Positions 51,434 to 59,556 of a stretch of 64,000 bases of DNA are shown one piece after another (position 1 is the stretch's first letter; each line of letters begins with the position of its first letter). The stretch is from DASXMT01 sp963781305 (GTDB lineage: Bacteria > Actinomycetota > Acidimicrobiia > Acidimicrobiales > RAAP-2), in the NCBI GenBank assembly GCA_963781305.1, contig CAWAFL010000011.1, positions 1-64,000 of the forward strand. Direction: 5' to 3'. The notes under the pieces are model-generated. The model made no database searches and was not told where the DNA came from. It saw only the letters and a program-made list of their open reading frames with translations. Both the position numbers and the translations under genes were made by a program.

Positions 51434-51506
51434 GGGGCAGTAGCTCAGTGGTTAGAGCAGGGGACTCATAATCCCTCGGTCGCAGGTTCGATCCCTGCCT
51501 GCCCCA
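51434..51506 (+). tRNA. tRNA-Met or tRNA-Ile2, anticodon CAT
   Basis: A full cloverleaf: acceptor GGGGCAG (51434-51440) with CTGCCCC (51499-51505), D-arm GCTC...GAGC, anticodon stem GGGGA with loop CTCATAA, T-arm GCAGG-TTCGATC-CCTGC, discriminator A. The anticodon is CAT; elongator Met is most likely, but a lysidine-modified Ile2 tRNA cannot be ruled out. CCA is not encoded. Confidence 0.95.
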
Positions 51507-51524
51507 CCTCAGACAGCAAGACTG

Positions 51525-51917
51525 ATGGCAAACGATGACAGGAGCCCGATGGACATCGAGGAGTTTTACAGTGCCGACGAGCGTCGGCGGCAATCAGCTG
51601 AGATCGAACTGGGTACCGAGTGGCACGACGCCACCGGCAATCGCTACGAGCTCAGCTGGGTGGAGGACACCGGAGAGTTGTACGTGATGCTGGAGCGGGT
51701 TCCCGAAGCCGGCTCGTGGACCCCCTTTGGCGATGTCGAGGTCGACAAAGTCCCGGTCGAGCAGGTGATCGTGTCGGTCATCGGGCACATCCCCACCCAC
51801 GAGGACCTGGAGCGGGTCCTCGACGGCTGGCAGGACGAGATGGCCAAACCCGACGGGATTTCCTGGGTGGCCGACCGCCTCAAGGAGGCCGGCGTCCCTC
51901 GCGATGCCTCGAGCTGA
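51525..51917 (+). CDS. Conserved hypothetical protein
   Basis: 130 residues, acidic, alpha/beta: EIELGTEWHDATGNRYELSW, LYVMLERVPEAGSWTPFGDV and IGHIPTHEDLERVLDGWQDE. Codon use is normal for the window. No domain is recognised; it is not membrane-bound. It starts 18 bases after the tRNA with weak ribosome-site signals, and ATG 51549 (MDIEEF) is an alternative start. Confidence 0.7.
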   Translation: MANDDRSPMDIEEFYSADERRRQSAEIELGTEWHDATGNRYELSWVEDTGELYVMLERVPEAGSWTPFGDVEVDKVPVEQVIVSVIGHIPTHEDLERVLDGWQDEMAKPDGISWVADRLKEAGVPRDASS

Positions 51918-52118
51918 GCTCGTCCTGGAGCGCCCACGCCCGATACCCGGCGTGACCGACCGGTTGCGCCGTGTAATTGTCGGAAAAATCTGCGATGCTC
52001 GTAGCAGGCCCCGGAAAGGTCGGTTCCATTGGCCGAGCCGGGGGTAATGCATGCAAGAGGGGTGTCCGATCGGCAGGAGGCTCGCCGATGTCGGCGGACG
52101 CCGAGAGGAGGTCGGTGG

Positions 52119-52532
52119 ATGCAAACCGATGAAGGACGGGAACCTGTAAGCAAGGCGCCTGAGCGCATCGACGAAGCCCATCTTCGGCCCAATCGACGAA
52201 CACAGGACCGGCTTCCCTCGCTTATTCATGAGCTGGTGGACTCCGAACTCGTACAGAGGAACGCTCCGGGGGAATGGGTGCTCAGTGCCGAGCTGCAGGC
52301 GATGCTGGAGGAGCAGTCGGTCTCCCGCGGGATGGTTCGACGGCGGGTCTTCGTGGGTCTCCACTGCGAGGGGTGCGGGGTGGCCGCGGTGACCTGGCTG
52401 TCAGAGGGGCGCCGTCTCTGTGCCGCGTGCGCCGAGGCGCCGGCCGAAGGAGCCGTCACCGCCGAGCCCGATCCGGCTCGAACCCGGTCCTGGCGGACGC
52501 GGGGTGCCCATGCCTTCCGGAGGGCCGGCTAG
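52119..52532 (+). CDS. Hypothetical protein with a zinc-ribbon-like motif
   Basis: 137 residues from ATG 52119, with AGGAGG at 52106-52111. The middle carries LHCEGCGVAAVTWLSEGRRL, then CAACAE, a CxxC-x(15-17)-CxxC zinc ribbon. The N-terminal part is acidic/basic and probably disordered. The C-terminus is Arg-rich. Function unknown; nucleic-acid binding is possible. Confidence 0.65.
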   Translation: MQTDEGREPVSKAPERIDEAHLRPNRRTQDRLPSLIHELVDSELVQRNAPGEWVLSAELQAMLEEQSVSRGMVRRRVFVGLHCEGCGVAAVTWLSEGRRLCAACAEAPAEGAVTAEPDPARTRSWRTRGAHAFRRAG

Positions 52533-52581
52533 TCCTGCTTGCGCCGCTGGCGGTGCAGGCCACCGCCACGAGGCGCCCGGT

Positions 52582-53694
52582 TCAGTCCCACCCGGTGAAC
52601 CCGTACCCCTCATGGGGTCCGAGTACCGCGCACTCGAGCATGCCGTAGCCCACTTGCCCTTCCGAGGTGAATCGGGCCGCGTTCTCCGTGAGCCCGAACG
52701 GTTTGTAATCGGGACTGGCTGGGTCGTAACGCTGTCCTTGCACGACGAGGTCTCCCTGGTACATCCCATGTCGCCAGTCGGGCTCGAGGCCGTATCCCGT
52801 TCCCATCATGAGAGCGAAGGGGAAGGTGACCTCGCAGTCGATCTCGGCGGTCTGCTCGCCATGAGCGCCGAAATAGGAGAGGGTGAGGCCGGTGACCGTT
52901 CGGGTTCCGGGAACGAAGCGGAGCTTGTGCTCGGGCCGCCCCAACCACTCCGCCTCTCGCCCGGACCCCACGGGGAACACCCGGTGCGCATCTTGCATGA
53001 CTCGGCGACCGTTTGGCTCCTCTTGGATGATGGTGACGATGGCATGGTCCTCGAACCGCACCGGGGCGTAGATCCAAAAGAAGCCCCCTGAGGTGTCGGT
53101 GGCCCGGATGCCCGGAGGCTCCGGCTCGCCGACCGGACGGACGCCCCAGGACCGGTCCCTGCATCCCCACCATTTGTCGGGGTTGAGGGTGACCTCTCTC
53201 TCCCCGACCTTCAGGGACCCGGTCCACGAGCCCAGCTGGGCGAAGCGGGAGGTGTCGAAGGTGACCCGGGAGAACTGCCGGTTGAAGTGGCGGGCCTCGA
53301 GGTGGGCCTCGGAGAACCCGTCGTAGACGGCGTCCATCTCGAGACCCCACTCGTTCGGCTCGAGGATGACCCGGACCCGGCGCAGTCCTTCGATGACTTC
53401 GACCCGGATGGGGCCGATGCTGGTGTCCATGCGGTCGGCGCCCATGACCTTGGAGGATCGGACGACCCGGTGATCATCACCGGTTCGCACCGAGATGAAC
53501 GCGTCGGCCACGCCCAAGTTGGGGTACTGGCCGAGGCCGATGACGGCGAACATCTCGTCGTCGGTCCCCGAGACGCCCTCGGCCCCGAGAAGGTTGAAGT
53601 AGTAGCGGTCGTAGAAGTTCCTGTCGGAGGGCCCCACGAAGCGCATGGGCTCGGAGATCTGGTGGATCGGGTAGTCATCGAGAGGGGAGAGCAC
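52582..53694 (-). CDS. Conserved hypothetical protein, possible lipocalin/CrtC-like fold
   Basis: 370 residues, rich in Trp, Gly, Asp and beta-strand patterns: NFYDRYYFNLLGAEGVSGTD, WWGCRDRSWGVRPVGEPEPP and FFWIYAPVRFEDHAIVTIIQ. The 'RDRSWGVR' patch is common to a group of actinobacterial proteins near lipid or steroid catabolism genes that resemble hydroxyneurosporene-dehydrogenase-type (CrtC) or AttH-like beta barrels. I do not know the function. It is divergent from the aldehyde dehydrogenase and may share the operator at 53974. Confidence 0.7.
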   Translation of the reverse strand: MLSPLDDYPIHQISEPMRFVGPSDRNFYDRYYFNLLGAEGVSGTDDEMFAVIGLGQYPNLGVADAFISVRTGDDHRVVRSSKVMGADRMDTSIGPIRVEVIEGLRRVRVILEPNEWGLEMDAVYDGFSEAHLEARHFNRQFSRVTFDTSRFAQLGSWTGSLKVGEREVTLNPDKWWGCRDRSWGVRPVGEPEPPGIRATDTSGGFFWIYAPVRFEDHAIVTIIQEEPNGRRVMQDAHRVFPVGSGREAEWLGRPEHKLRFVPGTRTVTGLTLSYFGAHGEQTAEIDCEVTFPFALMMGTGYGLEPDWRHGMYQGDLVVQGQRYDPASPDYKPFGLTENAARFTSEGQVGYGMLECAVLGPHEGYGFTGWD

Positions 53695-53973
53695 GGGTAC
53701 TCCTTATCGATCCGGTGCTGGCGCGGCCAGGGCCAACGTCGACAGCACGCCTGTGGGTGCCCGGAGCGTACTGGCCGACGCCCCGGCGGGCGAGGCCCAC
53801 CGCTCGACCTGGCCGCCCCGACCTCTTTCAACCCGGGATCAAGCCCGGGCGAGGCTCTCTCGACCCGGGGCGAAGGCCAGGCGATTCAGCCGGGCCCGGG
53901 CGGTACCATCGACGGGCGAGACCCAGGGTTGTCCCGGGCTGAGCCATCCGTGGGTACGATCTGATAACCGGAA

Positions 53974-53987
53974 TAGAACTGGTTTCA
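53974..53987. promoter_or_regulatory. KstR-like palindromic operator
   Basis: TAGAACTGGTTTCA fits the published KstR consensus TnnAACnnGTTnnA exactly (AAC and GTT half-sites, flanking T and A). It is 16 bases upstream of the aldehyde dehydrogenase start, within the 309-base divergent gap (53695-54003) that otherwise holds no gene. The motif has only eight fixed bases, so one chance match per window is expected; its place just before a start codon is the main support. Confidence 0.5.
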
Positions 53988-54003
53988 TAATCAAGGAGGG
54001 CCC

Positions 54004-55461
54004 ATGAAGTCGTACGACCGTCTGTACATCGGGGGGGAGTGGATCGAGCCTTCGTCCTCCTCCACCATCGACGTCGTCTCTCCGACCACCGAAGAAGTCG
54101 TCGGTCGGGTCCCCGAGGCCCAGAATGCCGACATCGATCGGGCCGTGGCCTCGGCCAAGGACGCATTCGACCACGGGCCCTGGCCACGTATGACGCCGGT
54201 CGAGCGAGCCGAGGTCCTGTCCAAGGCGGCCGACGCCATCCGCAACGACATGCAAGGCATCGCCGAGCTGATCTCCGGCGAGATGGGCTCGCCGGTGTCC
54301 TGGGGCCTGTTGGCCCAGGTTCTGGCCCCCACCATGATCCTCGACTACTACGCCGGCCTCGGCTCGACCTTCTCGTTCGACACGGTGAAGGACGGACTGC
54401 TCGGCCCGGTGATCGTGGCCAAGGAGCCGGTGGGTGTGGTTGCCGCCATCACTCCGTGGAACGTTCCTCTCTTCCTGGCCGCGGCCAAGCTGGCGCCTGC
54501 CCTGCTGTCGGGCAGCACGGTGGTGTTCAAGCCCGCCCCGGAGACCCCATTGGATGCCAACCTGTTCGCCGAGATCCTGGAGACGGCCGGGCTGCCCAAG
54601 GGCGTCCTCAGCGTGGTCCCGGCTGGACGTGAGGTCGGTGAGCACCTGGTGAACCACCCGGACGTCAACAAGGTCTCGTTCACCGGGTCGTCGGCGGCAG
54701 GCAAGAAGATCGGCGCCGCTTGTGGCGCCAACCTGAAGCGGTTCAGCTTGGAGCTGGGGGGCAAGTCGGCGGCCATCCTGCTGGACGACGTCAATCTGGC
54801 CGAGGCGCTTCCCCTCATGATGCCCAACGCCATCATGAACAATGGCGAGGCCTGTATCTCGCTGACCCGGATCCTCGCTCCCCGGCACCGCTACCAAGAG
54901 GTGACCGACGCGCTGGCCGATCAGATGCGGAACATGGTGGTGGGCGACGCGCTCGATCCCGCCACTCAGGTGGGCCCGCTGGTGGCCGAGCGTCAGCGCG
55001 ACCGGGTCGAGGGCTACATCAAGATCGGCCAGGACGAAGGAGCCAAGGTCGCCTTGGGCGGCGGTCGCCCCGAGGGCATCGATAAGGGTTGGTTCGTGGA
55101 GCCGACGCTCTTTGTCGATGTCGACAATTCGATGCGCATCGCCCAAGAGGAGATCTTCGGCCCGGTGCTGTCGGTTATCCCCTACGACAGCGACGACGAT
55201 GCCGTCACCATCGCCAACGATTCCGATTACGGCCTCTGCGGCGGCGTGTTCACCGCCGACAACGACCGTGGGCTCGGCGTGGCTCGCCGGGTACGTACCG
55301 GGACCTACATGGTGAACTCGAGCACGCCCATCGACTTCTCCTCGCCCTTTGGCGGGTACAAGGAGTCGGGCATGGGCCGTGAGTTCGGGGAGGACGGCCT
55401 GGAGCTGTTCCTCGAGAAGAAGACCATCAACCTGCCGGCGGGGTACTCGCCGACGGTATAA
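54004..55461 (+). CDS. NAD(P)-dependent aldehyde dehydrogenase
   Basis: 485 residues. It oxidises an aldehyde to an acid. Motifs: VAAITPWNVPLF (Asn of the oxyanion site), FKPAPETPLDAN, SFTGSSAAGKKIG, Glu250 in LELGGKSAAILL and catalytic Cys284 in NNGEACISLTR. The Cys motif is NGEACISL rather than the more common GQ-x-C. AGGAGGG lies just before the ATG. With the KstR-like operator upstream, a role in sterol or fatty aldehyde catabolism is possible. A 24-bp duplication runs over the stop codon. Confidence 0.93.
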   Translation: MKSYDRLYIGGEWIEPSSSSTIDVVSPTTEEVVGRVPEAQNADIDRAVASAKDAFDHGPWPRMTPVERAEVLSKAADAIRNDMQGIAELISGEMGSPVSWGLLAQVLAPTMILDYYAGLGSTFSFDTVKDGLLGPVIVAKEPVGVVAAITPWNVPLFLAAAKLAPALLSGSTVVFKPAPETPLDANLFAEILETAGLPKGVLSVVPAGREVGEHLVNHPDVNKVSFTGSSAAGKKIGAACGANLKRFSLELGGKSAAILLDDVNLAEALPLMMPNAIMNNGEACISLTRILAPRHRYQEVTDALADQMRNMVVGDALDPATQVGPLVAERQRDRVEGYIKIGQDEGAKVALGGGRPEGIDKGWFVEPTLFVDVDNSMRIAQEEIFGPVLSVIPYDSDDDAVTIANDSDYGLCGGVFTADNDRGLGVARRVRTGTYMVNSSTPIDFSSPFGGYKESGMGREFGEDGLELFLEKKTINLPAGYSPTV

Positions 55462-55487
55462 CCGGGGTATTCGCCCACGGCATATGC
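55440..55487. repeat. 24-bp tandem duplication across the aldehyde dehydrogenase stop
   Basis: GGGGTACTCGCCGACGGTATAACC-type unit at 55440-55463 (contains the TAA) is followed by GGGGTATTCGCCCACGGCATATGC at 55464-55487. Period 24, four mismatches; the stop is changed to TAT in the second copy. Confidence 0.85.
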
Positions 55488-55557
55488 CGGCAGATGTCGG
55501 TACATGCCGGTGTTGGCCTGGTGCGAGCGGCGGCAAGGCCGGCACCCAGAACCGGGA

Positions 55558-56025
55558 CTACCGCTGATTTGCTGCAGGGTTGGTCGCTGGCGGGGGAATG
55601 GTGTGCTGGGGCCCCGGGGGCTGGAGGGGATTCTGCTCCTTGGTCACAGCGCATTGATCCTTCAGTGACTGGATCAGGTATTGCTCGGCGACCCGGTTGG
55701 TCTCGGACAGGTCGGTCATGAGCGCCTGCCACTGTCCGTCGGCAGCCGCCGCCTTGGCAGCCAGGGGAAGTGCGACGCGCAGCTGCACGTAGGCCTTCTC
55801 GGCCAGGGCGCTGGCTTGGGCTTGGGTGGGGGACTGCTCGGCCTGGGTGAAGAGGGCGACGGACTTGCTGACATGACTGCAGGCTTGGCGGGCCAGGTCG
55901 GTGCCGCCGCTGCTGCAGGCGGCAAGACCGACGCTCAGAGCAGCGACGACGATGACGGCAAGAGCCCACCGGTGCCGGCGACCAGCCGAGTGGGACACTC
56001 GACGACCGACGGCTACAGAAGTCAC
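55558..56025 (-). CDS. Putative lipoprotein
   Basis: 155 residues from GTG 56025, which overlaps the stop of the next gene upstream (GTGA). Signal: HRWALAVIVVAALSVGLAAC with lipobox LAAC, then SSGG. The mature part is helical and Ala/Gln-rich (VALFTQAEQSPTQAQASALA) with two further Cys, and ends in a Pro/Gln-rich tail (PPGPQHTIPPPATN). Function unknown; likely anchored on the outer face of the membrane. The frame above 56025 is not needed. Confidence 0.75.
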   Translation of the reverse strand: MTSVAVGRRVSHSAGRRHRWALAVIVVAALSVGLAACSSGGTDLARQACSHVSKSVALFTQAEQSPTQAQASALAEKAYVQLRVALPLAAKAAAADGQWQALMTDLSETNRVAEQYLIQSLKDQCAVTKEQNPLQPPGPQHTIPPPATNPAANQR

Positions 56026-56579
56026 CCGAGCCAGCTGCCCGCAGATTCGAGTAGATAGCGGCTGACCGCCAGGCAGCGGTCGAACACGTCGCACATCATT
56101 TCCTCGCCGGCCAAGATACGGGTGAGGGACACGGGACACCGAGCAACGATGGTCAGCCGTCGTTCGGCCGCATCGGTGGCCGACGCATAGGAGTCGATGG
56201 CGGATACCTCGAGTGGGAGCTCGATACCCCCGATGCCGGCCAGGTCGATGGCCAACCGGAGCAAGTCAGGGCCATTGGGTAGGGGAGGAAGGGCCCAGGT
56301 AAAGGTCAATGGAAAGTGGAACGTGTCCGGCGGATCCTCGTCGTCGGGCAGGCCGAAGACCGCGTCCTCGAAGGAGAGCAGCGTCCGGGGGTCCACCTCC
56401 AGGCCCAGGTGGAGATCGAGCGGGCCGCCACATCCGTCTTCGGGATGCAGCTCTACTTCCCATACCTGGCGGAGGGAGTAGGTCTCGACGAAATGACGCT
56501 CGTCGTGAACATGGAACCCATGGTCGACGGAATGATCCTTGAGGTCGGCCACATATCCGGCCACGTCGATGACTGCCAC
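56022..56579 (-). CDS. Conserved hypothetical protein
   Basis: 185 residues, beta-rich N-terminus with His/Asp/Glu (VDHGFHVHDERHFVETYSLR) and a helical C-terminus (LTRILAGEEMMCDVFDRCLA). ELHPEDGCGGPLDLHLGLEV is the most conserved-looking stretch. Overlaps and is co-translated with the lipoprotein gene. No family recognised. Confidence 0.7.
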   Translation of the reverse strand: MAVIDVAGYVADLKDHSVDHGFHVHDERHFVETYSLRQVWEVELHPEDGCGGPLDLHLGLEVDPRTLLSFEDAVFGLPDDEDPPDTFHFPLTFTWALPPLPNGPDLLRLAIDLAGIGGIELPLEVSAIDSYASATDAAERRLTIVARCPVSLTRILAGEEMMCDVFDRCLAVSRYLLESAGSWLG

Positions 56580-56655
56580 AGGTATGTGAGCCTATCGGTC
56601 TTGTGACCGTGGGGGAACCTCTCGATGAGGTCCCTGGCCAGCTCCAGTAGCGTCG

Positions 56656-57423
56656 ATGGGTATGGATGACGACGCGCTGTTGGCCGTGCTGCACCGGGGA
56701 GCTGCCGCGGTGGCCGACGCACTGGCTGGGCTGGGCGACTGGGGGCCGGCAGGCACCCGGGAGGGTCAGTATCGATCGGACCTGGTGGCCGACGCGGCCG
56801 CCATCCGAGTGCTCGAGGAAGCTGGCCTTGGGGTCATGTCCGAGGAGTCCGGGCTCCACGCCGGGGACCGTGCCGTGGTGGTTGTTCTGGATCCGCTGGA
56901 CGGCTCGACGAACGCAGCCCGGGGAATCCCGTGGTACGCCACCAGCCTCTGCGCCGTGGACGCCGAGGGCCCTCGGGCCGCGGTGGTCGTGAACCAGTCA
57001 TCGGGCATCCGGTTCGAAGCATCCCGAGGAGGTGGAGCCAGAAAGGACGGACAGCCGATCCACGCTTCGGGGTGCACCGACCTGGCCAAGGCCATCGTGG
57101 GATTCTCCGGGTACCCCAGGAGGTACTTCGGATGGTCGCAGTACCGCCAGCTCGGTGCCGCGGCGCTGGACCTGTGTGCAGTGGCCGAGGGCGTGCTCGA
57201 CGGGTACGCGGTGGTCGGGAGTTCCTCGCTCGGGTCGTGGGACTACCTGGGCGGCATGTTGATCTGTACCGAAGCGGGCGCGGTGATCACCGAGTCGTTC
57301 GACCGGGAGCTGGTGGTGTTGGACCACGAGGCACGCCGGACGCCGGTGGCGGCCGGGACCGCCGAGCTGCTCCAGACATTGAGCGCCGGCGCCGCGGATA
57401 GCGTGTTGCCTTCGGGCGTTTAG
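56656..57423 (+). CDS. Inositol monophosphatase-family phosphatase; stop codon inside tRNA-Val
   Basis: 255 residues. Metal-binding motifs of the IMPase/FBPase superfamily: Glu pair in GVMSEESGLHAGD, DPLDGSTNAARGIPWY, and the C-terminal SLGSWDYLGGMLICTEAGAV (WD motif with Asp). Substrate could be inositol phosphate, histidinol phosphate or another sugar phosphate. The 3' end is unusual: its TAG stop (57421-57423) is formed by the first bases of the tRNA-Val gene, with 10 bases shared. ATG 56656 or 56662 may be used. Confidence 0.9.
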   Translation: MGMDDDALLAVLHRGAAAVADALAGLGDWGPAGTREGQYRSDLVADAAAIRVLEEAGLGVMSEESGLHAGDRAVVVVLDPLDGSTNAARGIPWYATSLCAVDAEGPRAAVVVNQSSGIRFEASRGGGARKDGQPIHASGCTDLAKAIVGFSGYPRRYFGWSQYRQLGAAALDLCAVAEGVLDGYAVVGSSSLGSWDYLGGMLICTEAGAVITESFDRELVVLDHEARRTPVAAGTAELLQTLSAGAADSVLPSGV

Positions 57424-57486
57424 CTCAGTTGGTAGAGCAGCTGCCTTACAAGCAGCAGGTCATCGGTTCGAGTCCGGTAGCGCCCA
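57414..57486 (+). tRNA. tRNA-Val, anticodon TAC
   Basis: Acceptor GGGCGTT (57414-57420) pairs with AGCGCCC (57479-57485, one G-T pair). D-arm GCTC-AGTTGGTA-GAGC, anticodon stem GCTGC with loop CTTACAA (anticodon TAC), T-arm with GGTTCGAGTCC, discriminator A. Overlaps the preceding coding region by 10 bases. Its 3' half is the likely integration target for the integrase at 57551. Confidence 0.96.
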
Positions 57487-57515
57487 CCACCAGGGAAAAT
57501 AGTTAGAAGGGTTGC

Positions 57516-57544
57516 TTGTACTGCGCTCTGACAGCAACTAATAT
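57516..57544 (+). promoter_or_regulatory. Strong promoter for the integrase, leaderless
   Basis: TTGTAC (57516-57521), 17-base spacer, TAATAT (57539-57544), close to the sigma-70 consensus. The ATG is at 57551, seven bases after the -10, where transcription would start. So the integrase mRNA is predicted to be leaderless. No ribosome-binding site is present. Confidence 0.8.
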
Positions 57545-57550
57545 TTTGCT

Positions 57551-58480
57551 ATGGCCCTTCCCGATGTAGCCCTCTCAGATGACCTCGACGTCAACGATGT
57601 GGCCGAATTGCGCCGAGGATTCGAGGTTTCTCTGAGGGCGCTGAACCGGTCTCCGAAGACGATAAAGTCGTATCTGGAGGCCGTCGATCTCTATCGGGAG
57701 TTCGCCGTGCGCTCGGGGCTACCGACCCGTGTGGACCGGATCAGCCGGGAGCACGTAGAAACGTTCATCTCCGACCAGCTCGACCGCTGGCGACCCCGTA
57801 CTGCTCAGATCCGGTTCAACGCGCTTCGCCAGTTCTTTAAGTGGTGCATGGATGAGGGCGAGATCACCGCGTCTCCGATGGTCAACATGCGCCAGCCCAC
57901 GGACGAGGAGCGGATGGTACCCATCATTCCCGAGGCAGACCTGAAGAAGCTTCTGAAGGTCACCGAAGGCGCAGACTTCGTCCAGCGGCGTGACGCGGCG
58001 ATCCTTCGTCTGTTCAATGACTGCGGGCTTCGGCTGTCCGAGGTAACGGGACTCAGGGTCGACGACATCGACTGGTCGCTCGAAGTCGTGATCGTGATGG
58101 GGAAGGGCTCACGCCAGCGCGCTGTGCCCTTCTCGAGCAAGACGGCCCAGGCGCTCGACCGGTACCTCCGTGTCCGTAAGAAGCACGCTCTCAGCCGGCT
58201 ACCGGACCTCTGGCTCGGGCTGAAGGGACCGCTCACACCGTCAGGCGTCACACAGATGTTGCGACGCCGCTGCAAAGACGCAGGAATCGACCAACTCCAC
58301 CCCCACCAGTTCCGCCATACGGCAGCCCATCATGCCGCAAAGGAGGGACTCGGAGACTCGGACCTCATGCGCGTGTTCGGTTGGCGCAGTCGGGCCATGC
58401 TGAACCGCTACGGAGCCTCAGCCGCCGATGAGCGGGCCAGGGATGCCTACCGAAAGCTGGCACCGGGGGACCGGGTCTAG
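57551..58480 (+). CDS. Tyrosine recombinase (integrase)
   Basis: 309 residues. SAM-like N-terminal core-binding domain (about 14-105: SPKTIKSYLEAVDLYREFAV). Catalytic residues: Arg161 in NDCGLRLSEVTGLR, Lys185 in VMGKGSRQRAVPF, His252 and Arg255 in HPHQFRHTAAHH, Trp278 in VFGWRSRAMLNRYG (Trp instead of the usual His) and Tyr287. Xer-like length, with little extra arm-binding domain. It inserts into the tRNA-Val next to it. Confidence 0.95.
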   Translation: MALPDVALSDDLDVNDVAELRRGFEVSLRALNRSPKTIKSYLEAVDLYREFAVRSGLPTRVDRISREHVETFISDQLDRWRPRTAQIRFNALRQFFKWCMDEGEITASPMVNMRQPTDEERMVPIIPEADLKKLLKVTEGADFVQRRDAAILRLFNDCGLRLSEVTGLRVDDIDWSLEVVIVMGKGSRQRAVPFSSKTAQALDRYLRVRKKHALSRLPDLWLGLKGPLTPSGVTQMLRRRCKDAGIDQLHPHQFRHTAAHHAAKEGLGDSDLMRVFGWRSRAMLNRYGASAADERARDAYRKLAPGDRV

Positions 58481-58562
58481 TGGGTATCGGTCGGAGAGTC
58501 GCACCCTCGCGATATGGTGACCGCTGTGCCGTCTGGACCCCACCTATGAGTAGTCTCCGCTG

Positions 58563-59219
58563 GTGAGCATGTCGCCCGACGAATCCGCTTGGCTGGAAGC
58601 CGAGGACGGGAACTGGGACTACGTCAATGGCGAGTGGGCCGAGTGCGAAGACTTTCGGCACGAGCTACGTCTTGCCGAAGACCGCGCAGAAGAGCTCGCG
58701 GACGATGTCGACCACATGTCAGTCCCTCGGCATCTGCTCCGGAAATGGTTCAAGTGTCCTACTGGTATCTCCAAGAGTCCTAAGCGAGTAGCCCGTTGGC
58801 AGCGCTCACGACAGAGCGTGGATGCGGCAAAGGCTTGGCACCACGCCCGAGACATGGTCGACTCTGTTTGGCAGCCGGATAGCGGCTACTACGCCTACTA
58901 CGGCGGCCGACCGAAGCCCTTCGACACGAAGTTCGAGGTGGTTCCCGACAACGTTCCGGAAGCGGAAGCTGCCGTGTCTGCGGCTATCGCAGCGATTAGG
59001 GACGCCGCCGACGCTTACTTCAACGCCGTCAGGTCGTTGATGGAGCTTCTCTCCGATCTCCCCGTCGCCCTGGAAGTTGATATTCCAGACACCTGGTACG
59101 AACCAGGCGACTTTGAACCACCAGGGCAAGCGATTACCTCCTTGCCTCATCTGACGAATGCTCCTCCCGCCAGCTCTGCCGCGCCCCATAGCGTCGGCGA
59201 GCTGGTGACGGCTGCCTAA
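58563..59219 (+). CDS. Hypothetical element protein
   Basis: 218 residues from GTG 58563 (ATG 58569 also possible). Acidic N-terminus with DESAWLEAEDGNWDYVNGEW, a coiled-coil-like stretch (LAEDRAEELADDVDHM), an Arg/Lys-rich middle (GISKSPKRVARWQRSRQSVD), a Tyr-rich patch (SGYYAYYGGR) and an Ala-rich helix (PEAEAAVSAAIAAIRDAADA). No family known. Codon use is less GC-biased than the chromosome. Confidence 0.65.
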   Translation: MSMSPDESAWLEAEDGNWDYVNGEWAECEDFRHELRLAEDRAEELADDVDHMSVPRHLLRKWFKCPTGISKSPKRVARWQRSRQSVDAAKAWHHARDMVDSVWQPDSGYYAYYGGRPKPFDTKFEVVPDNVPEAEAAVSAAIAAIRDAADAYFNAVRSLMELLSDLPVALEVDIPDTWYEPGDFEPPGQAITSLPHLTNAPPASSAAPHSVGELVTAA

Positions 59220-59307
59220 CGGCCCGGTCCCCGACCCCAGCTCCATCCCGCCGACTGGCGCGGCTCCTTCCCTCATTCATCGTGGGGTCGGAGTTTAGGA
59301 GCACAAG

Positions 59308-59556
59308 GTGTCAGTACCTTCTGAAAGAGCGCTGCGCGCTCGCTTAGCAGCACACGCCCTACATGCAAAGGGTGGTACCAACACAGCCCCAGCCCGCAAA
59401 GCCTTCCTCGACCGGTTCGAGAGGCAGGTTGACCCTGACGGTTCATTGGACCCGACGGTTCGCGCCAAACGTGCGGAACATGCGCGTAAGGCATATTTCC
59501 TCGCGCTCGCGCTGAAGTCAGCCAAGGCCCGGAGGAAGCCTGGAACCGCGGCATGA
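59308..59556 (+). CDS. Small basic hypothetical protein
   Basis: 82 residues from GTG 59308; GGAGCACAAG precedes it. Very rich in Ala, Arg and Lys: ERALRARLAAHALHAKGGTN, then VRAKRAEHARKAYFLALALK. It looks helical and nucleic-acid binding. The stop overlaps the next gene's ATG (ATGA at 59553-59556), so the two are coupled. Confidence 0.65.
   Translation: MSVPSERALRARLAAHALHAKGGTNTAPARKAFLDRFERQVDPDGSLDPTVRAKRAEHARKAYFLALALKSAKARRKPGTAA

Noticed and set aside
51312..51593. Minus-strand ORF with GSNLRPRDYESPALTTELL
   Set aside because: It is the standard false ORF read across a tRNA-Met/Ile2 gene; no other coding signal.
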